Origin: Shimia sagamensis
GTDB taxonomy: Bacteria; Pseudomonadota; Alphaproteobacteria; Rhodobacterales; Rhodobacteraceae
Direction of reading: 5' to 3'
DNA: 64,000 bases
Assembly: GCF_900182745.1 (NCBI RefSeq)
Contig: NZ_FXTY01000002.1
Location: 496,001 to 560,000 of the forward strand
Shown: in pieces, positions 8,372-17,715 of the stretch
Numbering within the stretch: the stretch's first letter is position 1
How the letters are laid out: each line of letters opens with the position of its first letter
Program-made: the position numbers and the translations under genes
Notes under the pieces: generated by a model
What the model was told of the DNA's origin: nothing
The model's database searches: none
What the model saw: the letters and a program-made list of their open reading frames with translations, nothing else

Positions 8372-9421
8372 ATGGTACCAATAGAACGACTGCATCAGAT
8401 CACCCAACGTTTTGAGTTCCTTGAGGCACAAATGGCCGAAGGCAGCGGCGACATTGCTGCGCTCGCCAAGGAATACTCCGACCTCAAGCCTGTGGTGGAG
8501 CAGGTTCTCGCCTATCAAAGGCTTCTGAGTGACATCGAAGACGCCGAAGAAATGCTGTCCGACCCGGACATGAAAGATTTGGCCGAAGAAGAGCTGCCAG
8601 AGTTGCGCGCGGCTCTGCCCGAAGCGGAACACGCCTTGCAGCTGTCGTTGTTGCCCAAAGACGCCGCCGACGCCCGCCCCGCCATTTTGGAAATCCGCCC
8701 CGGCACGGGTGGCGACGAAGCAGCCCTGTTTGCCGGTGATCTCCTCCGCATGTATCAGCGCTACGCCGAAAACCGCGGCTGGAAGCTCGACATCCTCGAA
8801 GAAAACGCCACCGAACTGGGCGGCATCAAAGAGGTGGTGGCTCATATCAAAGGTGAAAACGTCTTTGCTCGCATGAAATACGAATCCGGTGTGCATCGTG
8901 TGCAGCGCGTGCCCACCACCGAAAGCGGCGGGCGCATTCACACATCCGCTGCCACCGTGGCTGTGTTGCCCGAAGCCGAAGACGTGGACGTGAAAATCGA
9001 CGCGGGTGACATCCGCATCGACACCATGCGCGCCTCAGGCTCCGGCGGTCAGCACGTGAACACCACCGACTCCGCCGTGCGCATCACCCACTTGCCCACC
9101 GGCATCATTGTGGTCAGCTCGGAAAAATCCCAACACCGCAACCGCGAGATCGCGATGCAGGTTCTGAAAACCCGCCTTTTTGATCTGGAACGCCAGCGGA
9201 TTGACGATGAACGCGCCGCCGACCGCGCCGGCCAAGTGGGCTCAGGTGACCGGTCCGAACGCATCCGTACTTACAACTTCCCTCAAGGCCGCATGAGCGA
9301 CCACCGCATCAACCTGACGCTCTATAAACTGGATCAGATCATGCAGGGTGACCTTGATGAGATCATCGACGCGCTCACTGCGGATGCGCAGGCCACAGCC
9401 CTGGCGGAGATGAACGGGTGA
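8372..9421 (+). CDS. prfA: Peptide chain release factor 1
   Basis: A 349-residue class I release factor that terminates translation at UAA and UAG. The stop-codon-reading motif is PxT-type (Pro181-Thr-Thr183, in [15 protein letters not shown]), which identifies RF1 rather than RF2. The peptidyl-transferase-centre motif GGQ is at residues 225-227 (GSGGQHVN). Length and the [19 protein letters not shown] start are normal. The stop codon overlaps the start of prmC, whose product methylates the GGQ glutamine, a standard functional pairing. Confidence 0.97.
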   Translation: MVPIERLHQITQRFEFLEAQMAEGSGDIAALAKEYSDLKPVVEQVLAYQRLLSDIEDAEEMLSDPDMKDLAEEELPELRAALPEAEHALQLSLLPKDAADARPAILEIRPGTGGDEAALFAGDLLRMYQRYAENRGWKLDILEENATELGGIKEVVAHIKGENVFARMKYESGVHRVQRVPTTESGGRIHTSAATVAVLPEAEDVDVKIDAGDIRIDTMRASGSGGQHVNTTDSAVRITHLPTGIIVVSSEKSQHRNREIAMQVLKTRLFDLERQRIDDERAADRAGQVGSGDRSERIRTYNFPQGRMSDHRINLTLYKLDQIMQGDLDEIIDALTADAQATALAEMNG

Positions 9422-10251
9422 AAGGCACCATCGCAGCATTGGTGAAGCGCGCCGTAACCGTGTTGCAGGACATCCCCGTCGACAATCCAGTCGGCGAGGC
9501 ACGCCTGTTGGTAAGCCATGCAACCGGCATTCCCGTGGGTCGATTGACGCTGGAGTTGCGCGAAGCTGCCACAGCGGCGCAGGAAGCGGCACTGGAGACC
9601 CTTCTCACACGGCGCACCGCCCACGAGCCTGTTTCCCATATGCTTGGCAAACGCGCCTTCTTTAATCACGAATTTATTGTCACTCCGGATGCCTTGGACC
9701 CGCGCCCCGACACAGAGGCGCTTGTCCTGCAGGCGCTTGGAGCGCGATTTTCAACCGTGCTCGATTTGGGCACAGGCACGGGCGCAATCATCCTTTCCCT
9801 GCTTGCTGAACGGCCTGAGGCAACAGGCGTGGCGACCGATCTGTCCCCCGCCGCGTTGGGTGTCGCCCATCAGAATGCAGACCAAATTGGCCTGACCGAT
9901 CGGCTGACCCTGCTTGAAAGCGACTGGTACACCGCTGTCACCCGCACTTTTGATCTGATCGTGTCCAATCCACCATATATCGCACTCGACGAGATGCCTT
10001 ATCTCGGTCGTGAACTGTCTTATGAGCCACGCATGGCGCTCACCGATGAAGGTGACGGCCTGTCCGCCTACCGTACAATCATCGACGGCGCCGCGGCTCA
10101 TCTCAGCTCAGATGGCTGGTTGATGGTTGAAATTGGCTGGAAACAAGGACCGGCTGTAGAATCCCTCTTCCACAAGGCCGGTTTCCAGAATGTCGCCATT
10201 CACGACGATCTGGACCACCGCGACCGTGTCGTGATTGGCCAAAAGGGCTAA
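9418..10251 (+). CDS. prmC: Release factor glutamine methyltransferase PrmC
   Basis: A 277-residue S-adenosylmethionine-dependent methyltransferase that modifies the glutamine of the GGQ motif in release factors. The N-terminal helical domain is followed by a Rossmann-fold domain with [16 protein letters not shown] (SAM-binding loop) and NPPY at residues 184-187, the glutamine-binding motif. The start is GTG and overlaps the prfA stop by four bases (GTGA), so translation is probably coupled. Confidence 0.95.
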   Translation: MKGTIAALVKRAVTVLQDIPVDNPVGEARLLVSHATGIPVGRLTLELREAATAAQEAALETLLTRRTAHEPVSHMLGKRAFFNHEFIVTPDALDPRPDTEALVLQALGARFSTVLDLGTGTGAIILSLLAERPEATGVATDLSPAALGVAHQNADQIGLTDRLTLLESDWYTAVTRTFDLIVSNPPYIALDEMPYLGRELSYEPRMALTDEGDGLSAYRTIIDGAAAHLSSDGWLMVEIGWKQGPAVESLFHKAGFQNVAIHDDLDHRDRVVIGQKG

Positions 10252-10473
10252 ATCCCACGCAAATTTTCCTTTTTGCAAGCTTTTGCGCGATAATAGCACT
10301 TGTGCGAATGCCAAAGGCACAATATCAAGTTCTTGTCCTATTGGTGGATGCCCGCTCTGCGGGCGGTCCCGACTGGACATCAAGCCACAAATTGTCGCCC
10401 CCGGAATACTGATCGCAAGAGGCGTGAAACGGGACGAGCGACCGCAGTTATTTAAGGCTGGATTGCAGATAAA

Positions 10474-11142
10474 ATGAGATCTTCGAAGTCACGCTCGCGG
10501 AATAAGTCAAACCGCAATCGCCCAACATCGGGCAATATTGTCAACCGTGTGTTTGACAGCTCTGGTCCTGAAGGCAAAGTGCGCGGCACCCCTCAACAGG
10601 TGATCGACAAATATAATCAGCTCGCACGCGACAGCCAGCTGGGCAATGACCGCGTTGCCACCGAAAACTTCCAGCAGCACGCCGAACACTATCAGCGCAT
10701 GTTGAACGAAGCGCAGCGCGAACAAGATGCGCGGCGCGAGGAACAAGACCGCCAGAACCGCGAACGCCAGGCCGAGCGGGACCGCGAACGTCGCGAACGC
10801 ATGGAACGTCAGGAGCGCGAAGGCAACAGTGGTGGTGGCAACCGCGACAAAGCCCCTGCCCCGCAAAACACCCCTGATGCGCCAGTGGACCTCTCAGAGG
10901 CGGATCAACCTGACCTGATCGTCGACGTGGCTGAAAGCAGTCTTGTGGTGGACACACCAGAGGCGGAAGCGCCAGCAGCCAAAAAGCCCCCGCGCAAACG
11001 CGCCCCGCGCAAAAAGCCCGAGGACAAGGCAGAGGCATCCGGCGAGAAAACCGAAAAGAAGCCGCGCCGGGCACCAAAGAAAACAGAAGCCCCCGCAGAA
11101 CCTGCAGCGGCTCCGGCTGAGGACAGCAAAGCCGCGGAGTGA
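10474..11142 (+). CDS. DUF4167-family protein
   Basis: A 222-residue alphaproteobacterial protein. The conserved DUF4167 region covers about residues 1-75: a basic start (MRSSKSRSRNKSNRNRP), VNRVFDSSGPEGKVRGTP, then helices with YNQLARDSQ and HAEHYQRML. The rest is low-complexity: an Arg/Glu-rich, probably helical stretch (residues 82-115), and a tail rich in Ala, Pro, Lys and Glu. The strongly basic N-terminus suggests nucleic-acid binding, but no function is established that I know of. It follows prfA-prmC after a 222-base gap that holds a small GCCCGC/GCGGGC hairpin, and it is closed by a strong terminator. Confidence 0.85.
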   Translation: MRSSKSRSRNKSNRNRPTSGNIVNRVFDSSGPEGKVRGTPQQVIDKYNQLARDSQLGNDRVATENFQQHAEHYQRMLNEAQREQDARREEQDRQNRERQAERDRERRERMERQEREGNSGGGNRDKAPAPQNTPDAPVDLSEADQPDLIVDVAESSLVVDTPEAEAPAAKKPPRKRAPRKKPEDKAEASGEKTEKKPRRAPKKTEAPAEPAAAPAEDSKAAE

Positions 11143-11162
11143 TCTCGCGCTGCTAGACACAA

Positions 11163-11198
11163 AAAACCCCTCGCCGGCTTATACCGGCGAGGGGTTTT
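11163..11198. terminator. Strong bidirectional terminator
   Basis: A 15-base perfect stem AAAACCCCTCGCCGG/CCGGCGAGGGGTTTT with a six-base loop, T-rich on both strands. It lies between the stop of the DUF4167 gene (11142) and the stop of the convergent oxidoreductase gene (11214), so it can end transcription from both sides. Confidence 0.92.
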
Positions 11199-11213
11199 CT
11201 TTTGGCCAGCCGC

Positions 11214-12182
11214 TTATCCTTGCGCCAGAACCTGATCCATCATCATCTGCGTGCCCTGTGCCTGCTCCAACGGCCAAGCATAAGTTTCGCCCGTGCGGAT
11301 CGCCCGGCCAAAGGCCTCCACCTGTTGCACATATTGGTTCACCACTGGGAACCGCTCAATGCGCACGGTTTGATCCGGCATCGACAGATGTAATTCCGCC
11401 TGATCAAACTTGCCTGCATTAAACGGGCATGTCAGCGTCATCAGGCCCTTTTCGCCATGAAAATGCATTTCCTGACGAGGTGCCGACCGGATCGAGGTAT
11501 AGGCCTGATAGGTGAACCCCTCAAAGGCAAACCCCATGTCAGCAAACGTATCCACCCCATGCTCCCACTGCACCCGCGCGTAATCGAGCTGCACCGGCTC
11601 CTGTCCAGTGACAAACCGCACGCCGCCCAGCACATAAACGCCAATATCACGCAGTCCACCACCACCGGACGCCGCCTGATTGCGGATATTGCCGGTATCA
11701 TTGTTAAAAAACGAAAACGCCCCGTTCACATGCACCAACTTGCCAATAGTGCCGTCCGCCAACAACGCCTTGGCCCGCTGCCACTGTGGGTGATGCACAA
11801 TCATGTAAGCTTCCGCCGCCAACAGCCCGGCTGCGTCCCGCGCCGCTATCAGGCGATCAATCTCGGCCACATCCATGCCCACAGGCTTCTCAATCAGCAC
11901 CGATTTGCCCGCCTCAAGCGCCTTGATGCCCCATTCCACATGCAGATGGTTGGGCAGTGGGACGTAAATTGCGTCAATGTCTGGATCGTTGAGCATGCCC
12001 TCATAGCTCTCATGATGCCGCACGCCTGGCGCAAAAGCCGCAAACCCAGCGACTTTCTCTGCACTGGACGAGGCCACCGCCGCAAGCTCTGCACTTGTTG
12101 CTGCATGGATCGCTGGCCCCATGGTTGTTTTGGCAAAATTGGCGGCCCCGAGGATGCCCCAACGGACGGGTGAGGTGGTCAT
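11214..12182 (-). CDS. Gfo/Idh/MocA-family oxidoreductase
   Basis: A 322-residue NAD(P)-dependent oxidoreductase. The Rossmann fold is at the N-terminus (VRWGILGAANFAKTTMGPAI), the conserved EKPVG motif with its cofactor/catalytic lysine is in SVLIEKPVGMDVAEID, and the C-terminal substrate domain starts after AAEAYMIVHHPQWQ. Members oxidise sugars, inositols and related polyols; the substrate cannot be read from the sequence. The start at 12182 has GGAG nine bases upstream. The longer reading to 12242 would add a 20-residue stretch with no family resemblance. Confidence 0.85.
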   Translation of the reverse strand: MTTSPVRWGILGAANFAKTTMGPAIHAATSAELAAVASSSAEKVAGFAAFAPGVRHHESYEGMLNDPDIDAIYVPLPNHLHVEWGIKALEAGKSVLIEKPVGMDVAEIDRLIAARDAAGLLAAEAYMIVHHPQWQRAKALLADGTIGKLVHVNGAFSFFNNDTGNIRNQAASGGGGLRDIGVYVLGGVRFVTGQEPVQLDYARVQWEHGVDTFADMGFAFEGFTYQAYTSIRSAPRQEMHFHGEKGLMTLTCPFNAGKFDQAELHLSMPDQTVRIERFPVVNQYVQQVEAFGRAIRTGETYAWPLEQAQGTQMMMDQVLAQG

Positions 12183-12257
12183 GATAGCGCTCCCATTTGA
12201 TGTTGGGAGGCTATGCCGCAGACTCTCGGCGTGCAACAGCACAATCGGCCCAAAGGT

Positions 12258-13196
12258 TTAGTTCAGCCCTTTCAAAGCGAACACTCCCATGCGTTTGTTC
12301 AACTTGTCGCGCCATGTCTTGGCCTTCATATCCAGACAGTGATGGCGGAAAAACCAAAACAGGAAGGGTTCAAATGGCCAATCGCGCGTCCACGCAGCCT
12401 CTATCGCGTCAGGCACCTGCAACAAGTCTTGCACCGTTTGCGTGCAATGATGGAAATCCACCCGCCCAAAGGTCAGCGACGGCACCCTGTGCAACATCGC
12501 TTCCACAGCTACGCTGGAACTGATCGATGCACAGAGCGCCGCGTTCTTCAAAATGTCATGCAGATTGCCATCCACAATTTGCACGCCATCTGACTGCGCC
12601 GCCAGCGCTTCAATTTGGGGCCAGCTTTCCTCAGCCTTGTTGCGGGGATGGCGCTTAATCAACACTTCACGTCCCCCACGTGCGGCAATCAACGCCGCCA
12701 CCATGCTGGCTTCATCGGTATACGCCGCCCGCTTTACCGGCAGCGACTCGCCTTGCAAGAACACTGCGATTGCACCCGATGGATACTCAGTCGCCTCTGC
12801 AGGCTGCCCATGCTTGGACAGGCGCGGCTCCAATAGCCGCTCACGCAACCACCCACTGAACTTGGCCGCGCGTTCGGGCCGCACAGTTTCAGGATCAAAC
12901 TCCAAGTCATAAATCGAACTCAACCCAAACACGCCGTTGGGGTCGGCGTACCAGAAATCTTGCAAATAACTTGGCCCAGTGTTGAGCACATTGGACATCT
13001 CAACCAGGCCTTGATGCACAAAATGGAACGCCTCCGGCTCAAACCCGGCATGCGCCCGCAAATACATCCGCTCGCGCAGCTCCACTTCACCACCTGCATT
13101 GCTCAGTGCAGCCCCCAGTTGCCGGTAAAACGCGGCAGGCCCGTTGCGGACACCGGGGAGTTGGTGGGCTGGTAAATGAATAACAAAGCGCGTCAT
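12258..13196 (-). CDS. Capsule-polysaccharide-biosynthesis-like protein (KpsS/KpsC related fold, inferred)
   Basis: A 312-residue protein. The C-terminal half has a layout like that of the Kdo-transferase-type capsule proteins: EVLIKRHPRNK (a Lys-x-His-Pro motif), a helix-rich gap, then SISSSVAVEAMLHRVPSLTFGRVDFH, comparable to KAHP and VNSTAAQQVLWRGIPIKAFG in the KpsS of this same window (35444-36736). That supports a GT-B-like glycosyltransferase of surface polysaccharide synthesis, but the exact role is inferred. No signal peptide or membrane segment is seen. It lies alone between an oxidoreductase and rpoH, away from the kps genes. A gap of 75 bases separates it from the oxidoreductase start. 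Confidence 0.6.
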   Translation of the reverse strand: MTRFVIHLPAHQLPGVRNGPAAFYRQLGAALSNAGGEVELRERMYLRAHAGFEPEAFHFVHQGLVEMSNVLNTGPSYLQDFWYADPNGVFGLSSIYDLEFDPETVRPERAAKFSGWLRERLLEPRLSKHGQPAEATEYPSGAIAVFLQGESLPVKRAAYTDEASMVAALIAARGGREVLIKRHPRNKAEESWPQIEALAAQSDGVQIVDGNLHDILKNAALCASISSSVAVEAMLHRVPSLTFGRVDFHHCTQTVQDLLQVPDAIEAAWTRDWPFEPFLFWFFRHHCLDMKAKTWRDKLNKRMGVFALKGLN

Positions 13197-13256
13197 GCCC
13201 CTTCATGGCACCCCACGCGCACCACGTCTAGTTGCGGAACAAAGCCCCCAAGCGCA

Positions 13257-13291
13257 CAAAAAAACCGACCCGAAATTGGGCCGGTTTCTAT
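13257..13291 (-). terminator. Intrinsic terminator after rpoH
   Basis: On the minus strand AACCGGCCC and GGGTCGGTT form a nine-base stem with one G-U pair and a six-base loop, followed by TTTTTTG. It starts 19 bases past the rpoH stop codon. Confidence 0.8.
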
Positions 13292-13309
13292 ATCTTTCAT
13301 TTAGAAGCG

Positions 13310-14206
13310 TCAGTGCGCCGTCAACATCCCGCGTGTGGCGGCCAATTCCCGCATGCGTTTCTGCAGCTTTTCAAAGGCCCGCACTTCAATCTGACGGATC
13401 CGCTCACGGCTCACATCATATTGACCGCTCAGGTCTTCCAATGTGACCGCCTTCTCCGTCAAACGGCGTTGGGTCAGGATGTCTTTCTCCCGATCGTTCA
13501 GCACATCCATGGCCTCCGTCAGAAGCTCACGGCGGGCATCCAGCTCGTCTTTGGCCTCGTAGTCGCGCGCTTGGTTGGCGGTTTCATCCTCCAGCCAATC
13601 CATCCACTCCATAGTGCCTTCACCTTCGGAGCCAACCTGTGCGTTCAACGAAGCATCTCCGCCGGACATGCGCCGGTTCATCGAGATCACTTCTTTCTCC
13701 GTCACACCAAGATCGGTGGCAATCCGCTGCACGTTTTCCGGGCGCATATCGCCATCTTCCAAAGCACCAATCCGCGCTTTGGCTTTCCGCAGGTTGAAGA
13801 ACAGCTTCTTCTGCGCCGACGTGGTGCCAAGTTTCACCATGGACCAGCTGCGCAGCACATATTCCTGAATACTCGCGCGGATCCACCACATCGCATACGT
13901 CGCCAGACGGAAGCCTTTTTCCGGATCAAACTTCTTCACAGCTTGCATCAGACCAACGTTGGCCTCGGAAATCACCTCAGCCTGTGGCAGGCCGTAGCCG
14001 CGATAGCCCATGGCAATTTTGGCCGCGAGACGCAGGTGCGAGGTGACCATTTTATGGGCGGAATCAGCGTCCTGCTCTTCGACCCAGCGTTTGGCCAGCA
14101 TGTATTCTTCTTCCGGCTCCAAAAGCGGGAATTTGCGGATTTCCTGAAGATACCGGTTGAGACCACCTTCTGGTGTGGGTGCCGGCAGATTTTTGTAATT
14201 GCTCAT
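13310..14206 (-). CDS. rpoH: RNA polymerase sigma factor RpoH (sigma-32)
   Basis: A 298-residue heat-shock sigma factor that directs RNA polymerase to chaperone and protease genes. Region 2 is GYGLPQAEVISEANVGLMQAVKKFDPEKGFRLATYAMWWIRASIQEYVL. The RpoH-specific box follows as QKKLFFNLRKAKA, which separates it from RpoD-like factors. Region 4.2 ends in [21 protein letters not shown]. The start has GGGAGG upstream. The closest paralogue here is rpoD at 44011-46005, which is far longer. Confidence 0.95.
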   Translation of the reverse strand: MSNYKNLPAPTPEGGLNRYLQEIRKFPLLEPEEEYMLAKRWVEEQDADSAHKMVTSHLRLAAKIAMGYRGYGLPQAEVISEANVGLMQAVKKFDPEKGFRLATYAMWWIRASIQEYVLRSWSMVKLGTTSAQKKLFFNLRKAKARIGALEDGDMRPENVQRIATDLGVTEKEVISMNRRMSGGDASLNAQVGSEGEGTMEWMDWLEDETANQARDYEAKDELDARRELLTEAMDVLNDREKDILTQRRLTEKAVTLEDLSGQYDVSRERIRQIEVRAFEKLQKRMRELAATRGMLTAH

Positions 14207-14411
14207 GGCGAATGCCTCCCTTGTCTGTCTTACGCTGATTGTCTTGGGCGTATGTTTATGTCGTTAACATCAATGTAGGACGCTCACAGACCGTTTCAAC
14301 CAGCACGCGCAAATTTCTGACTCCTAGAGTAAGGTTTTTTGCAGATCCATACTATGACAGTCGCTGTACTTCACGTGCATGTGCGTTTTGTTGCAGCCGC
14401 AAATCCGCCAG

Positions 14412-15440
14412 TCACGCGCCGCCAAGATCGGCAATCAACTGCGTCATATCCTCCGGCAACGGGGCTTCAAACCGCAAATCTTCGCCGGTCACGGGATGCT
14501 CAAAGCCCAACACCGCCGCGTGCAACGCTTGCCGTTCAAAAGACTTTGCTGCCATCACCCCTTTGGGTCCAATGGCCTTCTCCGCCAGCTTGCGTCGCCC
14601 GCCGTATACCGGATCGCCAATCAACCCGTGCCCTGCATGGGTCATATGCACGCGAATTTGGTGTGTACGTCCGGTTTCCAGCCAGCACTCCACCAAACAG
14701 GCCACGGCCGGGTCACCAAGCGGTTCCACAATCCGCACACGGGTCACCGCATGCCGTCCGCCTTCAAACAACACCGCCTGTCTCTGGCGGTCGGTCTTAT
14801 GCCGCGCCAAATGAGTGGTGACTTTCATGATGTTGCCTGGCTCAAAATTCACGCCACGCACCCCGCGCAGGCGTGGGTCATTGGCATCTGGCACCCCGTA
14901 ACACACCGCGCGGTAATAGCGCTCTACGGTGTGCGCTTCAAACTGCGCCGCCAGGCCTTGATGGGCCGCATCGGTCTTCGCCACAACCAGCAAGCCGCTG
15001 GTTTCTTTATCGATCCGATGCACAATCCCAGGCCGCTTCATCCCCCCCACACCAGACAGTGTGTCGCCACAGTGATGCAAGAGCGCATTCACAAGCGTGC
15101 CATTGGGCGTCCCAGGGGCCGGATGCACCACCATGCCAGCGGGCTTGTTGATCACAATCAGATCGTCATCTTCCCAGATCACATCCAGCGGGATGTCTTC
15201 TGGCCCAATGTGACTGTCTTCGGCAACCGGCACGGTGATCGCAACCGCCTCACCGCCAGCCACCTTGTGTTTGGGATCATTCACAACAACGCCATCCAAA
15301 GTGACGCTGCCCCCTGCGATCAGCTTGGCAAGCCGGGTGCGGCTCAAGCTCGCTTCCACTGGCACATCCCGCGAAAGCGCCTTATCAAGGCGCTTGGGCG
15401 GATTTTCCGCAATCACAAATTCTACAAGGGCCTCTGCCAT
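14412..15440 (-). CDS. rluD: RluA-family 23S rRNA pseudouridine synthase (RluD type)
   Basis: A 342-residue pseudouridine synthase. It has an N-terminal S4 RNA-binding domain (RLDKALSRDVPVEASLSRTRLAKLI) and a catalytic domain with GIVHRIDKETSGLLVVAKT, where the Asp in HRID is the catalytic residue. RTHQIRVHMTHAGHGLIGDPVYGG is typical of RluA/RluC/RluD enzymes. RluD modifies helix 69 of 23S rRNA; its assignment over RluC rests on general resemblance. The ATG at 15440 is supported by CGGAGAC about nine bases upstream. That ribosome site lies inside the coding sequence of the divergent DUF6476 gene, and the two ATGs overlap by two bases. Confidence 0.9.
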   Translation of the reverse strand: MAEALVEFVIAENPPKRLDKALSRDVPVEASLSRTRLAKLIAGGSVTLDGVVVNDPKHKVAGGEAVAITVPVAEDSHIGPEDIPLDVIWEDDDLIVINKPAGMVVHPAPGTPNGTLVNALLHHCGDTLSGVGGMKRPGIVHRIDKETSGLLVVAKTDAAHQGLAAQFEAHTVERYYRAVCYGVPDANDPRLRGVRGVNFEPGNIMKVTTHLARHKTDRQRQAVLFEGGRHAVTRVRIVEPLGDPAVACLVECWLETGRTHQIRVHMTHAGHGLIGDPVYGGRRKLAEKAIGPKGVMAAKSFERQALHAAVLGFEHPVTGEDLRFEAPLPEDMTQLIADLGGA

Positions 15441-15762
15441 GGATGAGTCTCCGGAACCAATTGAACCCGCCAACCTCCGCTTTCTGCGCCTGCTGGTGAC
15501 AGGGCTGACGGTGGTGATGATGGTCGGGCTTGTAACCGTGGTTGCACTGATTGTCATGCGCTTCCGTGATGACGGTCCCATCTTACCAGAAAACCTTGCT
15601 TTGCAAGACGGAGTGATGGCCCAAGCTGTGACCATGGGGGACGGCTGGGTGGCCGTTGTTACGGATGACAACCGCATTCTGATTCACGATCGCATTACCG
15701 GCGCATTGCGCCAGGAAGTGGTTCTGTCTCCCGAGGCGTTTGGAGTGTCTGTGAGCGAATAG
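15439..15762 (+). CDS. DUF6476-family small membrane protein
   Basis: A 107-residue protein with one membrane segment (LLVTGLTVVMMVGLVTVVALIVM, residues about 18-40) and a short periplasmic domain (GDGWVAVVTDDNRILIHDRITGALRQEVVL) that resembles part of a beta-propeller blade. It matches my memory of DUF6476, a Rhodobacterales family without known function. AAGGG lies eight bases before the ATG. Its start codon overlaps the divergent rluD start codon within CCATGG. Confidence 0.75.
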   Translation: MDESPEPIEPANLRFLRLLVTGLTVVMMVGLVTVVALIVMRFRDDGPILPENLALQDGVMAQAVTMGDGWVAVVTDDNRILIHDRITGALRQEVVLSPEAFGVSVSE

Positions 15763-16108
15763 GCTGGGGTTTAGCCCTCACCGGCTTTGGAAACAAAATC
15801 GCAACAGACCTAGCATTATCCCACAAACAGAAACAGATTTCGCACTTCCACACGCCCCTCCAATTGCTTCCCTGCAATTGGAGGCCAGTCGCCCTGCTAG
15901 AAACATCAGTCTCGGCAACCGCGCTTTGAGTCTTTTGGCCGTTAACAAATCGTGATTCCGTTAATTTCTCCGCATCACATGTGACGCAGTTCGGCCAGTT
16001 TTCCCCTTATTTTGTTCGTAAACACGCGTGTTTGCGCGAGTTTGATTGATTTTATCTCAAATTCGAAATTCCCGATAAAGTGGTGTCAGCAACCAAAAGG
16101 ACTGAGCC
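15763..16108. other. Intergenic region with two inverted repeats
   Basis: No gene is supported here. It contains an 11-base perfect inverted repeat, CCTCCAATTGC (15857-15867) with GCAATTGGAGG (15874-15884), but no T-run follows, so terminator function is doubtful. It also holds a 14-base perfect palindrome, AAACACGCGTGTTT (16020-16033), 75 bases before the peroxidase gene, which is a candidate operator. The rest is AT-rich and probably carries the peroxidase promoter. Confidence 0.6.
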
Positions 16109-17686
16109 ATGTCGCACCGTGACCTCGAAATCGATGATGTCTTCGCCGCAACCGGTGACACATCACAGCCGTCACCTCTCACCGAAGAGATGACGGTCTA
16201 TCTGGCGACATTGCTCAACAACAACAACAGCACAACCAACGCTTCCAAAGGCTTCCTCAACCAAGCACAGGGCGCCCATCTCGGCGTGCCCGCTGGCTAT
16301 TCCTATCTGTTCCAACTCGCGGGCCATGATCTGGTGTTCAGCTCTCTGGTGCCCCGCGCCTTTGACGATATCGGCGGACGGTCCCAAAACCTGCGCCAGG
16401 AGAAACTCGCGCTGGAAACTCTGTTTGGAGGTGGCCCGATTGTCTGCCCGCACGCTTTCGACATGCAACATCAGGACGGCACGCACCGGTTACGTCTGGG
16501 CAAATTCCGCCCCGCCGGGCGCATGTCTGATGACCGTTTGTCCCCGTCAGCAGATCTGCCCCGCAATCGCTACAGCGCTGATAGTCCAGACGCTGACGGG
16601 CCCTTTACCGACGTGCTGATCCCGGACTCGCGCAACGATGACAACAATATCCTCGCCCAGCTCACCGCGTTTTTCCATGCGGTCTACAACACACTTGTGG
16701 CGCATACAGCGACGGCTCAGATGCCTGGCACCGGGGGCCCTATCCCGCCACATCACCGCGCCCGCGTCGCGCGACTGGCCACGGCACGCCTCTACCGTCG
16801 CGTCCTACGCCACGACCTGTTGCCGCGCATCATGCCTGCGAACGTCTTGGCCCTGTTTGACGCCAACGCCGGTCTGGACCCCCTTGGACGCACGCCCTCT
16901 GAGACAAATGACCTCTTCGCCTATGGCATTGCCCGCATGGCGCACAGCATGGTGCGCCCGGAGTATATGCTGAACAATGGCGTCGATGGTCATGATCTTG
17001 GCGAGGTCGATCTGCGAAAAATCATCAACCATTCGTCGCTGCATGAGCCCGGTATGGTGCCCACCCCAATTGACTGGAAGATCGACTGGGCTCTGTTCTT
17101 CACCGCCCCCGGCGCGCAGTTGCCAAACAACTTCAACTGGGCGATCCGCTTTGGGCCACATACAGCAGATGGCATGACGCTTGCCACCGCTGGCAAGCCC
17201 ACCAAAGGCAGCTACCCCGCGGGCACCGCGATGCGGGATCTTTTGCGCGAAAAATGGATTGGTTTGGGCCGGGTGCAAGACCTGATCCAATCGGCCGCCG
17301 CCGCGCTCACGGCACAGGGCGTCGCCGTGCCTTTTGACGCGGCCACACATTACAACCGCATCGCCACTACCGGCATGGCTGCCCTCGAGGCCGCTGTGCG
17401 TCCGGGCCACAAACCGCCCATGTCAGATGCGGACAAGGCAACCATCACCGCCAACTTGCCGCTGGTCACATTCCTAGCGTTGGAAGCGCAAATCGATGGC
17501 AACAATGGCGCCACCTACGGCCCGCTTGGCGGTCTTATCCTCGGCGCGGCCTTTGCCCCGGTCTTTGGCGATGACACGCCGTCCAGCACAGACGCTCACT
17601 TCGCCCAAGCCCTCGAAATTGCCGCCTATGGCAGCACGCCAATCCGCGACATGCCCACGCTGGTCGCGGCCACCCCCATTACCTGA
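16109..17686 (+). CDS. Animal-type haem peroxidase family protein
   Basis: A 525-residue protein of the peroxidase-cyclooxygenase (animal haem peroxidase) superfamily. The distal haem region is LAGHDLVF with His73-Asp74, comparable to the HD of animal peroxidases. The central signature is DSRNDDNNILAQLTAFFHAVYNTLV (residues about 171-196). The proximal-His candidate is in FAYGIARMAHSMVRPEYML. There is no signal peptide or membrane segment, so it is cytoplasmic or leaves by a non-Sec route. Bacterial members can oxidise halides, lipids or aromatic compounds; the substrate here is unknown. It is followed after 29 bases by a 123-aa protein gene with a strong ribosome site, so the two are probably co-transcribed. 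Confidence 0.85.
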   Translation: MSHRDLEIDDVFAATGDTSQPSPLTEEMTVYLATLLNNNNSTTNASKGFLNQAQGAHLGVPAGYSYLFQLAGHDLVFSSLVPRAFDDIGGRSQNLRQEKLALETLFGGGPIVCPHAFDMQHQDGTHRLRLGKFRPAGRMSDDRLSPSADLPRNRYSADSPDADGPFTDVLIPDSRNDDNNILAQLTAFFHAVYNTLVAHTATAQMPGTGGPIPPHHRARVARLATARLYRRVLRHDLLPRIMPANVLALFDANAGLDPLGRTPSETNDLFAYGIARMAHSMVRPEYMLNNGVDGHDLGEVDLRKIINHSSLHEPGMVPTPIDWKIDWALFFTAPGAQLPNNFNWAIRFGPHTADGMTLATAGKPTKGSYPAGTAMRDLLREKWIGLGRVQDLIQSAAAALTAQGVAVPFDAATHYNRIATTGMAALEAAVRPGHKPPMSDADKATITANLPLVTFLALEAQIDGNNGATYGPLGGLILGAAFAPVFGDDTPSSTDAHFAQALEIAAYGSTPIRDMPTLVAATPIT

Positions 17687-17715
17687 AAACACTGTTCAAA
17701 CAAGGAGGACGAACA

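Noticed and set aside
15857-15884. 11-base inverted repeat after the DUF6476 gene as a terminator
   Set aside because: No T-run follows on either strand, so I list it only as an inverted repeat within the intergenic region.
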